From contig CAILCX010000042.1 of NCBI GenBank assembly GCA_903832775.1, positions 1-42,939 of the forward strand: 42,939 nucleotides of DNA, read 5' to 3'. The DNA is from an uncultured Methylobacter sp. (lineage in GTDB: Bacteria > Pseudomonadota > Gammaproteobacteria > Methylococcales > Methylomonadaceae). Under the pieces are notes generated by a model. The model saw only the letters and a list, made by a program, of their open reading frames with translations. It was not told the origin of the DNA and searched no databases. The number at the start of each line of letters is the position of its first letter. The stretch's first letter is position 1. The position numbers and the translations under genes were made by a program. Positions 42,328 to 42,939 of the stretch are shown here, piece by piece.

Positions 42328-42939
42328 ATGCCACGACAACTACCAAAAACATCATCCCACCTCATATCGTTTGCATTGCTAGCATTGACTTCTGCTAGTA
42401 ACCCGGTATCTGCTGATCCCACTCAAACCATTGAGGATGCCCTCAAATTCGGCAACGGCGGCGCCGTTAAGTTTGATCTAAATACGCGCTATGAAAATGT
42501 TAACCAGGATAATGTCATTACAAATGGCACGCCTGCGCTAGGCATAAATCAACCACATACCGCCGAGGCTGTTACTTCGCGATTGAGGGTAGGTTTGTTG
42601 TCACCGGTATTTCATAGCATTCAGGGTTATGCCGAATACGAAGGCAATCTGGCGATACTGGAAGACTTCAATAGTGGCCGTAACAATAATAACGCTTATT
42701 CAAAGATTCTTGATCCCCAACAAAGCGAACTTAATCAATTATGGCTGAGCTATGCCGGTATCGCTGATACGTTGATCAAAGGCGGAAGGCAACGAATCAA
42801 ACTTGATGATGACCGATTTATCGGTAACGTAGGCTGGCGGCAAATGGAAACAACCTTTGACTCTGCATTGGTCACTAATCAATCCATTAAAGATCTGACC
42901 ATTAATGCGGGCTACATTGGCAACGTAAACACATTTATC
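42328..42939 (+). CDS. Outer-membrane porin-like protein, cut by the window edge
   Basis: The reading frame is open from the ATG at 42328 to the end of the window, giving the first 204 residues. AAGAGAGAG lies 6-14 bases upstream of the start. A signal peptide of about 29 residues ends at VSA-D. The mature part has alternating strands and the motif KGGRQRIKLDDDRFIGNVGWRQ, resembling the VGRQ segment of the alginate-export-type protein at 24220. It is probably an outer-membrane channel of the same broad class. It follows nsrR by 87 bases on the same strand, so it may be co-regulated by NO or nitrate. The substrate is unknown. Confidence 0.75.
   Translation, partial: MPRQLPKTSSHLISFALLALTSASNPVSADPTQTIEDALKFGNGGAVKFDLNTRYENVNQDNVITNGTPALGINQPHTAEAVTSRLRVGLLSPVFHSIQGYAEYEGNLAILEDFNSGRNNNNAYSKILDPQQSELNQLWLSYAGIADTLIKGGRQRIKLDDDRFIGNVGWRQMETTFDSALVTNQSIKDLTINAGYIGNVNTFI

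Overview
The window looks like a chromosomal segment of a gammaproteobacterium with moderate GC content. The REP-like palindromes, a respiratory nitrate/nitrite block next to a molybdate regulon, and a hybrid cobalamin locus would fit a Methylococcales-type methanotroph. No methane-oxidation gene is present, so that placement is an inference of low certainty.

Positions 1-1530 hold one hypothetical coiled-coil gene on the minus strand and a long untranslated stretch with two strong GC-rich hairpins. Positions 1531-19658 are a plus-strand cobalamin (B12) locus. A cobalamin riboswitch leads into cbtB-cbtA-(2Fe-2S ferredoxin)-cobN-chlI/D-type chelatase subunit, joined by overlapping stops and starts. 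After an intergenic repeat come cbiE, a cbiX-cbiC fusion, cbiD, cbiL, cbiF, cbiG, a cbiH-cbiJ fusion, cobW and cbiA. The locus mixes early-cobalt enzymes (CbiX, CbiD, CbiG) with a late-type cobaltochelatase (CobN plus an AAA/vWA subunit). Its CobW has lost the CxCC metal motif and its CobN carries a 24-histidine insertion.

Positions 19671-21551 hold a convergent DnaJ/CbpA-like gene and about 1 kb of AT-rich DNA, with one candidate 39-codon ORF ending in a two-cysteine tail. Positions 21552-27485 are a molybdate region: modC, modB, modA and an alginate-export-type outer-membrane porin on the minus strand, a two-domain molbindin (modG), and a divergent modE. A palindrome between modG and modE is a good candidate ModE operator. 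Positions 27720-29896 encode a ferredoxin-reductase electron-transfer protein and an HPP-family membrane protein with two CBS domains.

Positions 30183-41580, all minus strand, form a nitrate-respiration block read as narK1K2 fusion, narG, narH, narJ, narI, a hemerythrin-domain protein and an AniA-like copper nitrite reductase lipoprotein. It is divergent from an NsrR-type NO-sensing regulator at 41767, with a candidate NsrR operator between them. The right edge cuts a second outer-membrane porin-like gene.

Functionally, the right half links molybdate capture to the molybdenum enzyme NarGHI, nitrate/nitrite exchange, nitrite reduction to NO, and NO sensing or binding. The left half is a nearly complete corrin-ring route as far as cobyrinate diamide with cobalt insertion. 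No cbiT gene, adenosylation gene or nucleotide-loop gene is seen in this window.
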